Shown here piece after piece: positions 1 through 11,401 of a stretch of 64,000 bases of DNA. This DNA comes from Stratiolaelaps scimitus. Its lineage: Eukaryota; Arthropoda; Arachnida; Mesostigmata; Laelapidae. The notes under the pieces are model-generated. The model saw only the letters and a program-made list of their open reading frames with translations. It did no database searches and was not told the origin of the DNA. The DNA lies in contig JABWDB010000005.1 of the NCBI GenBank assembly GCA_019614645.1, positions 15,799,001-15,863,000 of the forward strand, in the 5' to 3' direction. Made by a program: the position numbers and the translations under genes. Numbering within the stretch: position 1 is the stretch's first letter; the number at the start of each line of letters is the position of its first letter.

Positions 1-1189
1 ACGGTAATACGTAAGGAAGGGTGTTTTCATACAGCTTCGTAGAGGGGTCTGTGCGACAGGACGGTCTCCATTTTAGCTTATCGTCCGAATAATTTGCGTT
101 TGAAGCCTTCGACAATGCGTTGACCACGTATGAGTTAAAGGAGCAGTTCTGGATTAGGCCGAGGCGGTGGATTTATGGTGGATGTGAAATAAAATATTGC
201 CACTTTTTACTTTTATAAGTAACATCAAAATAGTAAAAACTTTGCACGGATGCATATATATATATACATATATCGAAGTGACAAATACTACGAAAATTGG
301 CACTATTTGGCACTTTTTATATTTCATCATAGCATAGAATCTGCATAAACCATCGGATTTAGCAGGACAATTGCTTTCATCTTTATAGATGATCCGTGAC
401 CGAAGCGTCTGTCGAGAGGGATTAGATTACACGGAGTCTTACACACGACTTATTACTACAGGGCAATGAAAACTAGGTAAAGTGGCACTTCGTTCCAAAA
501 TCAGTAATCCATAGTATCGATTGATCTGTCTATTCTATAGCTGCATAATGGTAGAACTCGATTTATGTTCTTTTGACTATCCACCCGCGCCGTCTATGTA
601 GAGCGGTGCTTCGATCCGATTTTCGTGTTGGCCGATGAAGTTTCACTCCGAGGTGTGCCTTCACCTGATTTCCCTACGGACAGCTGAGTACTTTTGTGAA
701 AAATACGTGTTATCCCTGCACATTTTTGTCATCTTGGTCGTTTATTAAGATCAGATGGTCGACTAGACGACCACTGCCTTAATTACTGGGCCTGACCGCA
801 GACCAAGCGTTTCCTGCACTTGCCTACTACAGAAACGAGTACTGCCGCTTAGCTCAAGACTGCTGGGTTCAAGGGTGCTTTCGCATTTTTGCCATTGAGG
901 GCAAATTCGGTGTATTTGTGCTGATTGTTGCCGATTGCTATTGACGATGATAATAATAATCACAATAATGTTCTGACGTGGTGGAAGCTGCGTACAGGGT
1001 CACTCTCAACCGGACAACAGAAAAACTACTCAAAGGACATGGGCCTGCTGTCCTTATATATTCGAGTAGAAAAACTTCGTTCGTGCAGCTCAGGAACGCC
1101 GGAATAACTACGAAGCGATAAGTGCAATTGAGCAGCAGACCTAGCATACTTCTGGACTATAGGCTAGATTGAGCGGGGAATCCCAACCG

Positions 1190-1256
1190 GACATATTCCC
1201 ATCGAGAGAACTTGAGCGTCGTAAAAACTGCAGTTCTATCAATAAACCACCAAAAC
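1190..1256 (+). repeat. Degenerate SINE 3' tail
   Basis: The order of motifs (ACATAT, a GAGAACTT-like block, a TGCAGTTC-like block, then AATAAACC) matches the tails at 4660-4712 and 12484-12550. No clear box B is left upstream, so this would be a truncated or decayed copy of the same family. Confidence 0.4.
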
Positions 1257-2638
1257 ATTGTATAGTACGATATCAGTAGAATTCATAGAATTATTCGATA
1301 CGTTATAAAAGGACGACACCACACGTGTTCTCTGCGTGCTGGAACATCGACATTGATTAGAAGGAGCATAAAAGAGAGGACTCCATGTTGTTCATCTCAA
1401 AATCTCTCAGCTTTACCATTTGTTGCGAAAATGAAGTCGTCATTGAGGCCGCCGCCTGTCAGCGAGGTAATCGCTTCCAATGACACGATTAGACAGGGAC
1501 GGGTATAGCGTCAACACCGAACGCGAATCAGTCAGTAAGTGAAGAAATCAAGATTAATGAAGTCTTCATCAGGATGGGCCAACGGAGCTGTGGTCGCTAC
1601 TAATCGCGTTTATCGGGACTCCGCAGCATGTGTACATACAGACTTCGTGTTCCAATACACGCACATATGTCAGCATATCTGAATTGGCTAATCTGCCGTA
1701 CATCGAATAGCTAGGTACAAATAATCCGTTCATTGCTGTTCGTATGTGTCACGATCTTCTGAGATTCGTCTATGCTTAATACGCTTGAGTAGCGTGCATC
1801 GAGTTACGCCGATGCGGGCTTTGCCGCGTTACCGCAAATCATCTGTTCTCGGACTTTGCGTGTCGCCGAAATATTATACTACGATAGATAGACAAAAATC
1901 ATCGGAAATAATAAGTCTTGAGGCAAATGACTGCGCTAGAATGTACCGCAGATACTAGCTAGAATACGTGTGAGGGTGCCTGTGTGATTCACAAGAGAAC
2001 TTGTTGGGAAGGAGATTTTGGCAAAAACGCGCGTATAAGCGGGCATTTAACAATGGCCGGTGAACCAGAATGCTAGTTCCGTACGCGCCCCCTAGACGAG
2101 TGTTGACAAGCATGAGAAACTTATGTGGAAATTGACTTTTGTCTTTTCGAGTTACGTGATGTTGTATATTTCAATTTACACTAAATCCAATGTTCGCGGA
2201 CGGATGACCAAATTATTTACCCGTTGCACACTTCTCTCACACGATACACGAATGGATAATTGTCAACGCACGGCAGACTAACCTTGTCATCACTCGAACA
2301 TAATCATCAGGATCATCGCCTATGAACAGGCACGGTGCCGTGAGCAGGCTCGCGTGCGACGAGTCCTCACCCACCCAAGGACCATACAGACCGACATGTA
2401 CTGTAATTAGACAAATTGCGAACACAATTCTGCTGCCGACCTCATCCATTCTCGTTTTCGCCCGAACGAAGCTCAGCTTTGCTACGCTCTGCTCTGCTCG
2501 CTCCATTGTTCACCTTATTCGTTTATGCTGCATAGAAAATGACGGTAATACCTATTCATAATGTAATTACTTACGCTTGCACCGCGAGCCGTGTGTTGAC
2601 CTGTTGATCATGAAGGTTTCGAGACACCGGAACAACAA

Positions 2639-2698
2639 CCTCTCTCTCTGTCATTCTGTTTAGCAACCCTAAACAGAATGACGCAGAGAGAGAGAGGG
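2639..2698. repeat. Long hairpin (inverted repeat)
   Basis: The left arm at 2639-2663 (CT repeat, then TCATTCTGTTTAG) is complementary to the right arm at 2669-2698 (CTAAACAGAATGA, then a GA repeat). The loop is 5 nt and a 2-nt insertion interrupts the right arm. The stem is about 25 bp. The loop is too short for a typical microRNA precursor. Confidence 0.8.
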
Positions 2699-3075
2699 GA
2701 GAGAGACTGTGGGCGCTAATGCGCGCAATCTGCATTATGTTCGCATTAAGCAGAGAATTATGCATCAGTTGCCTTATTCGACATCACACAGATCTGTGCA
2801 CGTACCTTAGACGTGGGCCAGACGTCTGTATTATCTCCGAGTGTTCACACCCTCATTCATTTGTTGTTGGCCTGAATCAATCAGTCAATCAATCTTCGTT
2901 CAGCCATCGGCAAATATAATTGATATAGTCTGATAGTAGTATGCATGCATATCCCATTTTCATCTGAGGATGCAAGGAGGGAGCGTATTTGTAGAAATGA
3001 CGACGCAGTTTTAGAACATCACTGTGGTCGATGCCCAGATATCTATATCTGAGCTATATGCATACAGTACTCCTT

Positions 3076-3137
3076 ATATATATATATATATATATCCAGT
3101 AATCATGTTGTTGAGAAAAAAGAGAAAGAAGACGCTC

Positions 3138-3169
<32 letters not shown>
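3076..3169. repeat. Two (TA)n microsatellites
   Basis: TA runs at about 3076-3096 and 3143-3169 sit immediately upstream of the guanylate-kinase-like exon of pyd. Translating through them gives only YIYIYI repeats. Confidence 0.85.
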
Positions 3170-3174
<5 letters not shown>

Positions 3175-3243
3175 CATTTGTGATTTACAATGGATCACAT
3201 CGTGATAAAGCGTCTTCGTCGCAATTGACCATTGCCGTTCCAG

Positions 3244-3955
3244 GATCATGGTGCCGAGCCCATATACTCGGAGCAGTGTCGACTGGTCGCCTACCAGCGG
3301 GTGACACTGCGTCATCCTGGCTTCGTTCGACCGGTCGTCATTCTCGGGGCTGTGGCCGATGCGGCACGCTCCCGGCTTCTTCACGATTTCCCCGAGACGT
3401 TTGCGGCCCCCCTGCTCGACACCGCGACGGGCGCCGCCAGCGATTCCGCTTCACCAGCCGTGATCCGCCTCAGCGCGATCAAGGAGATCAGCAAACGTGG
3501 CCAACACGCCGTCCTCGACGTGACGCCGTCAACCGTCGAGCGTCTAAACTACGCACAATTTTATCCCATTGTAGTGTTTCTGCGTGCCGAAAGCAAGCAC
3601 GTCGTGAAGGAGGTCCGTGGCCAGATGGCGGCGCTCATGCCAGCTGTACGTGGGCTGAAAAGCTCGCGGAAGCTGCTTGAGCACGCAGCACGCATAGAGA
3701 AAACGCATGTGCACGTCCTCTCGGCGACCATTCCGGTCACCGCTGGCGGCGGCGATTGCTGGTTTCGAGCGCTCATCGAAACGGTCGAACGGCAGCAGGG
3801 CCAGGCGATCTGGACGGCTGAGGCTAAACCGGACTCGCTGATCACCGATGATTTCTTGTTCCCGTCACAGCCGAATCGTCTCAGCTACGCGTCCTCGCCT
3901 GAGAGCGATGTCGAGCTGGCTGGCGAACACCACGCCGATGACTCATACACGATGG
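3244..3955 (+). CDS. pyd: pyd exon: guanylate-kinase-like domain
   Basis: The acceptor is ...CCGTTCCAG and the donor GTAATG. The family signature blocks are visible: YQRVTLRHPGFVRPV, the degenerate P-loop region ILGAVADAARSRLL, LDVTPSTVERLNYAQFYPIVV and DDFLFPSQPNRLSYASSP. The exon ends with one base of a codon, which the next exon completes. A TTG in frame at 3232 is intronic and is not a start. Confidence 0.95.
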
Positions 3956-6900
3956 GTAATGTCGACAATTGTACACAACCACTGTAGTTGTTCTATACTA
4001 TACGTACTGTGCTTGTATACGTTGTAGATATGTACAATCGATAATATAGATGATAAATATAGCTGGTGTTATAGAGCTTGTGATGGACACGTTATGTTGT
4101 AGTCATGGTGTACAAGTACAGGATAATATGAGATTCTGTATAATCTATAATCTATAATATATATATAATCTATAATATATATATATATATATATAATAGT
4201 TTGATACAGTGTACATATGCGAGCTAACGCTAACGTTCACCTGCTGATCACTGATGGCGTATTGTCAGGCCGACTCGTAAAGTCGTCAAGTGATCCATCG
4301 CTTGGAGTCTCCGCTGAAGCGCAGGGGGCCGGGGTCGAATTATCTGGAAATTGTAACGGCGGTGGTCCTGATACGTTTACCGCAAATCCTGTTATTCAAG
4401 GACCGATGCAGGGAGCAGCAATGAATTCGCAACAGACATCGACTGGTATTCCACCAAGGTAGGCGATATTGATTTATCGAAGTTGAGACTCGGCATGGTT
4501 TTTCTCGCTGGAATAAAAAAATACATTATGTCTATTATTTCATATTAATGTTACATTAATGTATTGTATACAGCATCAAACGCGATGGCTCGCACGGCTA
4601 AGTCTCTGGCTGTCGGAAGCCAGAGGCCGCAGGTTCGAGCCCCGCTGGGTGATGACATATAAGAGAGCCTAAACATTGTAAAATTGCAGCTCCTTTAATA
4701 AACCTTTACCGTTATGTAAGTTAATCACAGAGAAGTATGTAATCGTTTGTGATACGCTAAAATATTGTGTGTGTATGTGAGTTTTTTGTATTATAAGCTG
4801 GCATAACCGTGGTCACTCTCATGGATCTTTGGTACATAGGCTTGGCAGTCTTATGTGAAATCGTCACAGCCCATCATTGTTTTCACTGATCTAGGAACTA
4901 ACGCAGTCCGCCATTTCTCTAATGACAGTCTGCCGGACGCTGACACCTGCGTGAGCTCTTCGTTGTTCACGAAGAAGAGCCGTGGCGGTGGTCAGTTGAA
5001 CGACTCAAGCCCGCCGCTGTATGATTCAGCGCCCCCGCGGGCTCCACCTCCTGGCGTTTCACCGGCTGCGCCGGGACCTCTGGCAGCTCTACGAGGCGGT
5101 CCTGATCGGTCGACGCCTATTGAAGCTCTCCAACAGCAGCAGCAGCAGCAGCAACAGGAGCCTGTGTACACAACCTCATCGTCGGAGATGGCTCAGTTGC
5201 AACGAAGATTACACGAACAGAAGCTTCATGAAATCTACTCGACGAAGGAGGCGGTACTACGTCAAACGTGCCAAACTCCTCAGGTTAATCTGGATGCGTC
5301 GAATACCGCCGCCACCGCCACCACTGGAAATTGCCTGCCACAGCCGCCACCGATGGTTGACCGCAGCAGCAAACCGCAACGCTTCAATGGATTAGTGAGT
5401 GTTTGTGGGAATATGTCTATTTGTATATATATATATATCTTCGCGTGTGCCTGTATGCAGGCTTCTTCGTTTGGAGACGTGCATTTATACTTCATCCGTT
5501 TGAGCGTCAAATATCGTGACCAGCTGGGATAAGATATTATAGGTCGGCATCGGAACAAAATCAAATCAGACCTATATTTTTGCATTGAAGCGTAGGTGCA
5601 AGTTCGACTTTGAATACTGGTTACGGGAGAATTTTTATATTGTTACGAATAAGGACCACCAAAGGTTTGTTGACACGATCAAAATGGCGAAGGACCTATA
5701 TCTGGTAACCCATGGCGCCGATCACAAAATTGTGCGTTCTCTCGAGGTCATGCGGAAGGGCGGATCGTGGTGCTCAAGTCAAGTCGTGTTCAAGTCACCA
5801 CCGGTGGCCTCTCGCAAACGAGAGGCACCGGTGGTGACTTGAAATGGTAAGAGAGCAATTAATTATGCAAATGAACAATCATATCTGATTAAATATTTGT
5901 TGTCCCCCATTTTCTTGTAGACCCCGACGGGTTACGCGATGAGGATGACTCCACAGAATCCGGCTCGCTTCCCCGGTGCGACCGATTCGCCTCAACCATT
6001 ACCCGATTCGGACTATATCAACGCGCAACAAGTCGCCCAGCAACGGCAATTGCATTCACGCCAGGGCTCGATGGGCCTTAATAGTCATGAGCCACCATCG
6101 GCGCGGCTTCTCGACGAAAGTCCGTACGGCTCAAGGGCGATGTTGGTAGGCCGAAGTTCAATGGGTCCTATGGGTAGCCCCATGCAGTTGCCGCCACCTC
6201 TTAAGAAGCCCATACCTCCGCCGCCACCTCGCACGCCGTCAAAGCCTGGCGTAGGACCCCCGGGAGCCAGAGGCACCCCAATTGGGCAGCGTGTCTACGA
6301 CACGATGAACTCACCGCTCAACATGAGCGGTTCGATGGATCGTCGCACACCTGGAGAGCGAGATCTCCTGATGAAAAATGCTCCGCCACCATATTCGGCC
6401 TACTCTGGAATGAATGTCATCTCAAATAGTGAGTTACAACGGTACTCATACGTAAATAACGAGAATCATAATAAAAAGAATATTAATTCGATGAACAAAA
6501 AACGAATCCATATTCGTATTTAAAAGAAGATAAATTAGAACCCTATGCTTACAAATCACTTTTTTTTTATCAGACACATTAAAATCTACTTCTCAACCCT
6601 GTCTATGGCTATGATAATCAAATGTTCTGATGCTTCGTGGTTTTGGGGAATTCTATGATTTTTAAATACCCGTTTCACGCAAGGACCCGTCAGAACAGTT
6701 GGTCCCTCATTGTATGAACATCGGCACTTGCATCGGACAAATCAGATCGAGCTCGCTCGATCGATTTTCATCGACTTTGCCAAGCGGCATTGTTCCTATT
6801 GATGGGTGATAAGATAATTGTTGGTGATTCACGTGAAATCTCTGATTGAAACGTGCTAACTTGTTTGTGTCCCGTTGCGTTACGTTGCAGATAATAACAC

Positions 6901-9900
6901 CATCAATAACAGCTCCGACTACGGCATCTACGGCAAATCACCTGGAGGCCCAGGAGGTCCCATGGGCTTAGGCGGGGGCCGTGCTCCGCCACCGGCGGTT
7001 GCTCTCGATAGCCACAACTACGTGAGTCGGGCCGGCAGCAAGCGTACAAACCTGTTTCCACCACCGCCTCTGAGCCACAACCATTCGTCGAACCAGATCC
7101 TCATCAGTAACAACAGCAGCAACCACATAAACAGCAATAGCGTGAACAATACACTAAACGCCACCAAGGTGGGCCACGAAATGAACAATAACAACAATAG
7201 CAGCCAGATGTACGGGGCCAATCAGCAACCGCCGGGTCTTGACGGAAACCACAATGCGGCGATGTATCAGATGAACAGTGGGCCCTACCTCAACCTGCCA
7301 TATCCACCAAGTCCCTATCGGTACGTAACAACAATGGAGAGCCAAACGAATTCGCTATTTCAAATGTCTACGATCCGTGATGACTGCATCTGGGGGCAGA
7401 GATTGTCAGTGGGAACTCCCTCTGACCTCCGCACCGCGCTCACTTTTAATAGACAGCTAGTGCGACTACCGGACTGGAAATATGTCTACCGTCAAAGAGC
7501 TTTGGATGCTGCTTCCCATTGTGTTTACATTATATATATATATATATATAAAAAGAATAATAAAGACGTTTATTTCATTCCCTGTTGATGACGGTGGGGG
7601 GTGGACAGATGCTGTACCACAACGCGATCGATCTATTTTAGGAATCTAGCTCAGTCTGTAACACTTTCTCATTCCCATTAACGCAATACACCCGAATCGA
7701 TGATCGATCTAACGTATTTCACGCTGATTGTTTGTTGCTTCGTTCGCTACTTCACGTGCACTTCAACGCACAGGGCCGCAGGTCCGCCAAATCAACGAGT
7801 AGCTAATCCAGTAGTCGCCGCCGGTGGTGGCGGCGGCGGCAGCGGCGGCGGCTACGAAGGCAATAGAGCCAGCGCCTTCGAACTGTATAAGAAGCCCGAT
7901 CTTCCTGGGGGCCTCGGAGGACCAGGGCTAGGCCACAGTCCCGCATACAAGCGTACCATGGTGGCTGATATCGACGATGAATACGCCAAGTAAGTTTTGT
8001 AATGGTCGCTGCGAGAGTTGTCCGCGCGAGAAGTCGCACACCGAGCCCCGAACTCAACGTGGCTTCCGTTACAACTGTGAACGAACGGCGCTAGCGATTG
8101 TACGAGACATTCGCCAAACTTCTTCGTTTCTTTCAAGCTTGTGTCACTTTGCGACAGCCGTCAGATAGCGCTGCCAGGTTGAGACGTCTCCGGGAAGATC
8201 TCTCGCTAAGCAGTGCCATCCTCGCAGGTGTGATACATGTGCAATGATGCAGGTCTGTCAGAATATTGCTGGCAAATCCTTACGCCGCAATGATCTATGC
8301 ACACTGCAGTGTCAACGTCGAGTGATGATGAGGACAAGAGAAAAATTGAACCACGCAAACAAATAGAGATTCAACACAATTGAACGCAAATAGCAAAAAC
8401 ACACGGATTCATACTATAGAGAGACACCAGTGAAAACAGCTCGTCCGTTTGAAAGCGCGCGTACGAACGCGGACAATGAATATATTTGAAATAGCTATAG
8501 TGAGTGAGTGTATAAGTATATAATTATACATATATACATGCATATATATACATATATATATATACAAATGAATATATAAAGAGATGACAATAAAGCTATT
8601 ATGTTTTAACCGATTAATGTGCGCTCAACGTTTCAAAGTACATCGAGAAGCAAGAAAAATCATTACTAACCCGCTGATCAATCCGGAGGTGGAACACTCC
8701 GTTACGAGCCGTTACAGAGGCGGCACCTTTTATCTAAACGCTAACCCCGCAACACAGTGTCTCATCGATAACATCACCTTATGCTATCGCTGCTTATGCC
8801 TGCTCTCAATAAATAACACGATCTAAACACGATCATAATTCTAGCTGTAACCCTATAACAATAACAAGTAATTATTTCAACTATATTTCAATATTGAGCA
8901 CCATAGAACACTAAGCAGAACAGTAATAAGAACTAGAGCACTTTCGGAATGGAGGAGATTTATACAGAATCTCCTAGAGAAACCGCGCGAGCCCATCTCT
9001 AATCAGCCTCGAACGAGAAGGGGTTCGGTTTTACTGAACGACCATGGACACGTTCTACTCTCATGTCAATGTTCACGTTGATCCGACGCCTAATCTTCAG
9101 CTGGAAATTTAGCTATTGTCTCCTCCCGGCGCCGTGTATCGTGAACGTTCTTTGCTCAACCTAACCTTTTCATTGCGTAGAGCTTGGTCCCCAGTTGTTG
9201 ACGGGTTGTCCTCCCCCCCCCCCCGAATATGTAGATCTCCTTATAAATATATATATATATATAGATATTTCATGAAACGTGATGTGTTACATAAGGATAC
9301 GTGCATAAACATATATAACATAATAATAATAATGAAATGTATCAGTAATAACTTTGTATATATGGGATGTTAACTCTGTCTGACGGTGGCTGGGTCTCGG
9401 ATTGTCTCTTTGCATAGGAATAATCAATGCATCGTGAACCACGTGAGACGCTAACCGCATGATTTGGTGTTTGTTGTTGTTGTTGTCGTTGTCGTTCTCT
9501 CGTTGTTGTTGTTGTTGTTGCTGCTGCTGCTGCGTGATTGTTGTTGGTGTTGCTGTTATTGTCCAACATCGCCACTGTGACGCGGCCCCCTCACACAATC
9601 TCGGCCTTGGCGCGTTCAAACGACAACGTATCGTGTTATGACGCTGGATGCTCGGCACGATTTTTCCCCTGCGCGAATCACCGCTGTCCATCATCTGTCG
9701 CTTGTCCAGTCTGGGAGATCGGCCCCGGGAACGACCTGATGACCCGACGCCGCCAAGTGCCGGCACCGTTGTCGCGTACGTCTCGGGTATATTCGGGTCT
9801 GCAGGTGGCCGGCTGTACTCGGAACGAACAGGGGTTTCGCTAGTAATACCGGAGGGCGCCATCCCTGAAGGCGTCCAACAGGAAGTCTACTTTAAAGTGT

Positions 9901-10503
9901 GTCAGGACGACTCCATGCTGCCGCCGCTCGACCGCTGTAGAGGTTCGTGTTAGTCGATAGCTGATTCGACTCGTTGTCGCTATCTACTAGTACAATAGGA
10001 TTGTATCTAATGCTCTAAGTATCATCTGTTCATAGAAGGATGGTAGAAATGGCTAAGGTTGAAAGAAGAGAGTCAGCTGCTATTCTCTTGCGAAGGTCAC
10101 AGCCATCGTCGGTCACAGCCTTTTGTGTCCGCTAGCGTTTGTTCTCTGTAAATATATGTACAATCATTGGCAAGGAGGTTTCCTCGCTTGTTTTTCCGAT
10201 TTCATTTCTAACAAAAAAACGAAACACATCGTTTCGACATTCACTTTCACAGGAGAGACCCTGTTGAGCCCGTTGGTGATGTGTGGTCCACACGGTCTCG
10301 AGTTCCAGAAGCCGATCGAGCTTCGTTTGCCACACTGCGGTGCGCTAAACCCCGACAACTGGTCGTTCGCATTGAAGTCGACGGACACCGCTGGCGGGAT
10401 GCCTGCCGAATGGCAAAATGTGTCGCTCGATAATAGCATTAAGGGGGTGGCCTCGTCACAAGTGAAGGACAACCATATCCTAGTTAAGGTCGACCATTTT
10501 TAA
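3244..10503 (+). CDS. pyd: Polychaetoid / ZO-1 (tight-junction MAGUK), 3' part of gene, eight exons
   Basis: This is the C-terminal part of a ZO-1-type scaffold, which links junction transmembrane proteins to actin at the cell cortex. Eight exons join with consistent phase: 3244-3955, 4269-4458, 4929-5394, 5921-6428, 6891-7320, 7774-7989, 9710-9942 and 10253-10503. Together they give 3006 nt, exactly 1001 codons plus TAA. The order seen is a guanylate-kinase-like domain (about residues 15-200), a low-complexity tail of about 630 residues, then a ZU5 domain (about the last 140). The guanylate-kinase-like domain lacks a Walker-type P-loop (it has ILGAVADAAR), as in other ZO proteins where it is a binding module. 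The PDZ domains and SH3 domain expected upstream lie outside the window. The last residues (ILVKVDHF) match the family's typical end. Confidence 0.95.
4269..4458 (+). CDS. pyd: pyd exon: linker after guanylate-kinase-like domain
   Basis: The acceptor is TATTGTCAG and the donor is GTAGGC. It begins in the phase left by the previous exon and encodes GRLVKSSSDPSLGVSAE followed by Gly/Gln/Asn-rich sequence. It has no known domain. Support is the phase match at both ends and the SSSDPSL motif, which looks like a serine-rich linker. A weaker donor at 4446 (GTATTC) could pair with an alternative acceptor at 4895, so the 3' edge is less certain than the 5' edge. Confidence 0.72.
4583..4712 (+). repeat. 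tRNA-derived SINE, full-length-looking
   Basis: A tRNA-like head holds an A-box-like TGGCTCGCACGGC and a consensus box B (GGTTCGAGCCC, 4632-4642). It is followed by a tail with GACATATAAGAGAGCC, TTGCAGCTCCTTT and AATAAACCTTTACC. Related tails without the head occur near 1190 and 12484. The element lies in the pyd intron between 4458 and 4929, in sense orientation, and carries AATAAA, so it could act as an intronic poly(A) signal. Confidence 0.7.
4929..5394 (+). CDS. pyd: pyd exon: proline/glutamine-rich tail
   Basis: The best acceptor is CTCTAATGACAG (exon from 4929), which fits the phase of the preceding donor at 4459. The donor is GTGAGT at 5395. It encodes a Pro-rich stretch (SAPPRAPPPGVSPAAPGP), a run of nine glutamines (near 5132-5158) and a short helical segment rich in Q, R, E and K (MAQLQRRLHEQKLHEIYSTKE). 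No defined domain. The alternative acceptor at 4895 would add 34 nt and needs the weaker upstream donor. Confidence 0.85.
5395..5920 (+). other. pyd intron with a 55-nt hairpin
   Basis: An 86-codon open frame at 5585-5842 lies here but is skipped: the flanking exons join in phase 0 without it, and it has no good acceptor. Its 3' end is one arm of the hairpin at 5789-5843. Confidence 0.7.
5789..5843. repeat. Near-perfect 26-bp hairpin
   Basis: The arm at 5789-5814 (starting TTCAAGTCACCACCGGTGG) pairs with 5819-5843 across a 4-nt CAAA loop. A single bulged C is the only defect. It is GC-rich and lies inside a pyd intron. Confidence 0.88.
5921..6428 (+). CDS. pyd: pyd exon: proline-rich tail
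   Basis: The acceptor is TTTTCTTGTAG in phase 0, and the donor is GTGAGT at 6429. It encodes TPTGYAMRMTPQNPARF and then Pro-rich motifs including PPPLKKPIPPPPPRTPSKPG, a candidate SH3 or EVH1 ligand. Then come Met/Ser/Asn-rich sequence and NAPPPYSAYSGM, where PPPY is a potential WW-domain ligand. The motif functions are inference; the sequence and phase are direct. Confidence 0.92.
6891..7320 (+). CDS. pyd: pyd exon: glycine/asparagine-rich tail
   Basis: The acceptor is TTACGTTGCAG and the donor is GTACGT at 7321. It completes the codon left by the previous exon (giving NNN). The sequence is GGPGGPMGLGGG followed by repeated Asn runs, ending LPYPPSPYR. It is disordered and low in complexity, as expected of arthropod ZO-1 tails. 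The open frame past 7320 runs into a TA repeat and is intronic. Confidence 0.9.
7531..7551. repeat. (TA)n microsatellite in pyd intron
   Basis: A short TA run in the intron between 7320 and 7774. Confidence 0.8.
7774..7989 (+). CDS. pyd: pyd exon: glycine-rich segment before ZU5
   Basis: The acceptor is CTTCAACGCACAG and the donor is GTAAGT at 7990. It supplies one base to finish the arginine codon, then encodes AAGPPNQRVANPVV, a Gly-rich run (near 7820-7853), ASAFELYKKPDLPGG and SPAYKRTMVADIDDEYA. A stop codon follows directly if the intron is retained. Confidence 0.92.
7990..9709 (+). other. pyd intron, 1.7 kb
   Basis: It contains (TA)n-like sequence at 8519-8578 and 9245-9262, a 14-base C homopolymer near 9211-9224 and a GTT/GCT trinucleotide tract at 9471-9560. 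I see no additional exon. Confidence 0.7.
9710..9942 (+). CDS. pyd: pyd exon: N-terminal part of ZU5 domain
   Basis: The acceptor is GTCGCTTGTCCAG and the donor is GTTCGT at 9943. The ZU5 signature is clear: AYVSGIFGSAGGRLYS, TGVSLVIPEGAIPEGV and QEVYFKVCQDDSMLPPL. ZU5 is a beta-rich domain found at the C-terminus of ZO-1 and in ankyrins and UNC-5 receptors. The exon ends with the first base of the glycine that begins GETLLSP in the next exon. Confidence 0.95.
10253..10503 (+). CDS. pyd: pyd terminal exon: C-terminal part of ZU5 and stop
   Basis: The acceptor is CACTTTCACAG. It encodes ETLLSPLVMCGPHGLEFQKP and IELRLPHCGALNP, then ends ILVKVDHF and TAA. The ETLLSPLVMCGPHGL block and the terminal DHF are hallmark ZO-1 sequence, so this is the authentic C-terminus. 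Confidence 0.96.
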
Positions 10504-11144
10504 AGGAGTTATCGCTTTTTGACGACGCAGACCAATTCTCACATGTGCCGTTGTGCACCGGTTGCGGAAGGTTGCTCATGTTAGAGAAATCCACAAAAAG
10601 ATAAAAATACGAACGAAACGAACTATGGACAAAGGAGCAAGCGCATGGCAATACAGGACAGCGATTGTGCGCCTAGGGAATTCCCATGCATTAGTAGCCC
10701 ATCTGCGATTTCTCGCAGCGGATAATTCATAGCGACCAGAGTCGATCCCCACCAGCTCTCAGCAGCGTAAAGAAATGAAGATGTTGCAGCAGTGCTAACG
10801 AAAATTGATTTTCTCTGTCTTTGCTCGAGAAACACTGTTCATTGTAGAAATGAAGTGCAACGAAGGTGAGGTCGACATTCCCCTCTCTGTGTATAAGCCA
10901 ATTTCTGTGAGTCGTACGATGATGATGATGATTATTATTAATGTTATGATTATTATTATTAATAATTACGAACTATTATTGAACGAGAAGATGATGGCAA
11001 CAATAATGGATGGGAGACTCATGGTTTTTAACGTTCCACCACTTAAGAGAAGGATGTCAAGCTCATTGCGACAGACACGAAATCGTCACGAAATCGATGT
11101 ACACTATACAAGCATACGTTACCCAAACATTAGTGTGTTATTGA

Positions 11145-11172
11145 CCAATAGTACCTGAGGTTATCAGGTACT
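11145..11172. repeat. Perfect 11-bp hairpin
   Basis: ATAGTACCTGA and TCAGGTACTAT flank a 5-nt loop (GGTTA). With its A+T-rich surroundings it could fold in a pyd 3' UTR, but no function is shown. Confidence 0.7.
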
Positions 11173-11395
11173 ATCCACACATTATCGGCCGTTGGGTAGC
11201 AGTCTTTCTTCGTTGGTATGGAGCTGCCAGACGCAAATTCCCCAGTGGCTGGCTATGACAGAAACGGAGTCCGCTGTGAGGCGGGCAAGCACCAATTAAA
11301 GTAACACGAATCGAGAACAAACTGCAGCTGTAAGAAGCCTGGATAATACGAATGGAGTATTGCACCGAATCTTGGTGTTAGGTACTGTAGATATT

Positions 11396-11401
11396 AATAA
11401 A
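11396..11401 (+). terminator. Candidate pyd poly(A) signal
   Basis: AATAAA about 0.9 kb downstream of the pyd stop codon. A second one lies at about 11478-11483 in the AAT repeat. Transcript ends are unknown. Confidence 0.4.

Larger units (their letters stand above)
1..3243. other. Presumed intron of pyd with no recognisable exon
   Basis: No open frame here resembles the PDZ or SH3 domains that should precede the guanylate-kinase-like domain of ZO-1. The stretch is AT-rich and frequently stopped. It holds a SINE-tail-like remnant near 1190, a strong hairpin at 2639-2698 and (TA)n tracts near 3076 and 3143. I read it as intron because the first pyd exon seen starts at a good acceptor and cannot be the gene's first exon. 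Confidence 0.6.

Noticed and set aside
5585..5842. 86-codon plus-strand ORF between pyd exons
   Set aside because: The flanking exons join in phase 0 without it, it has no proper acceptor, and its end is one arm of a hairpin.
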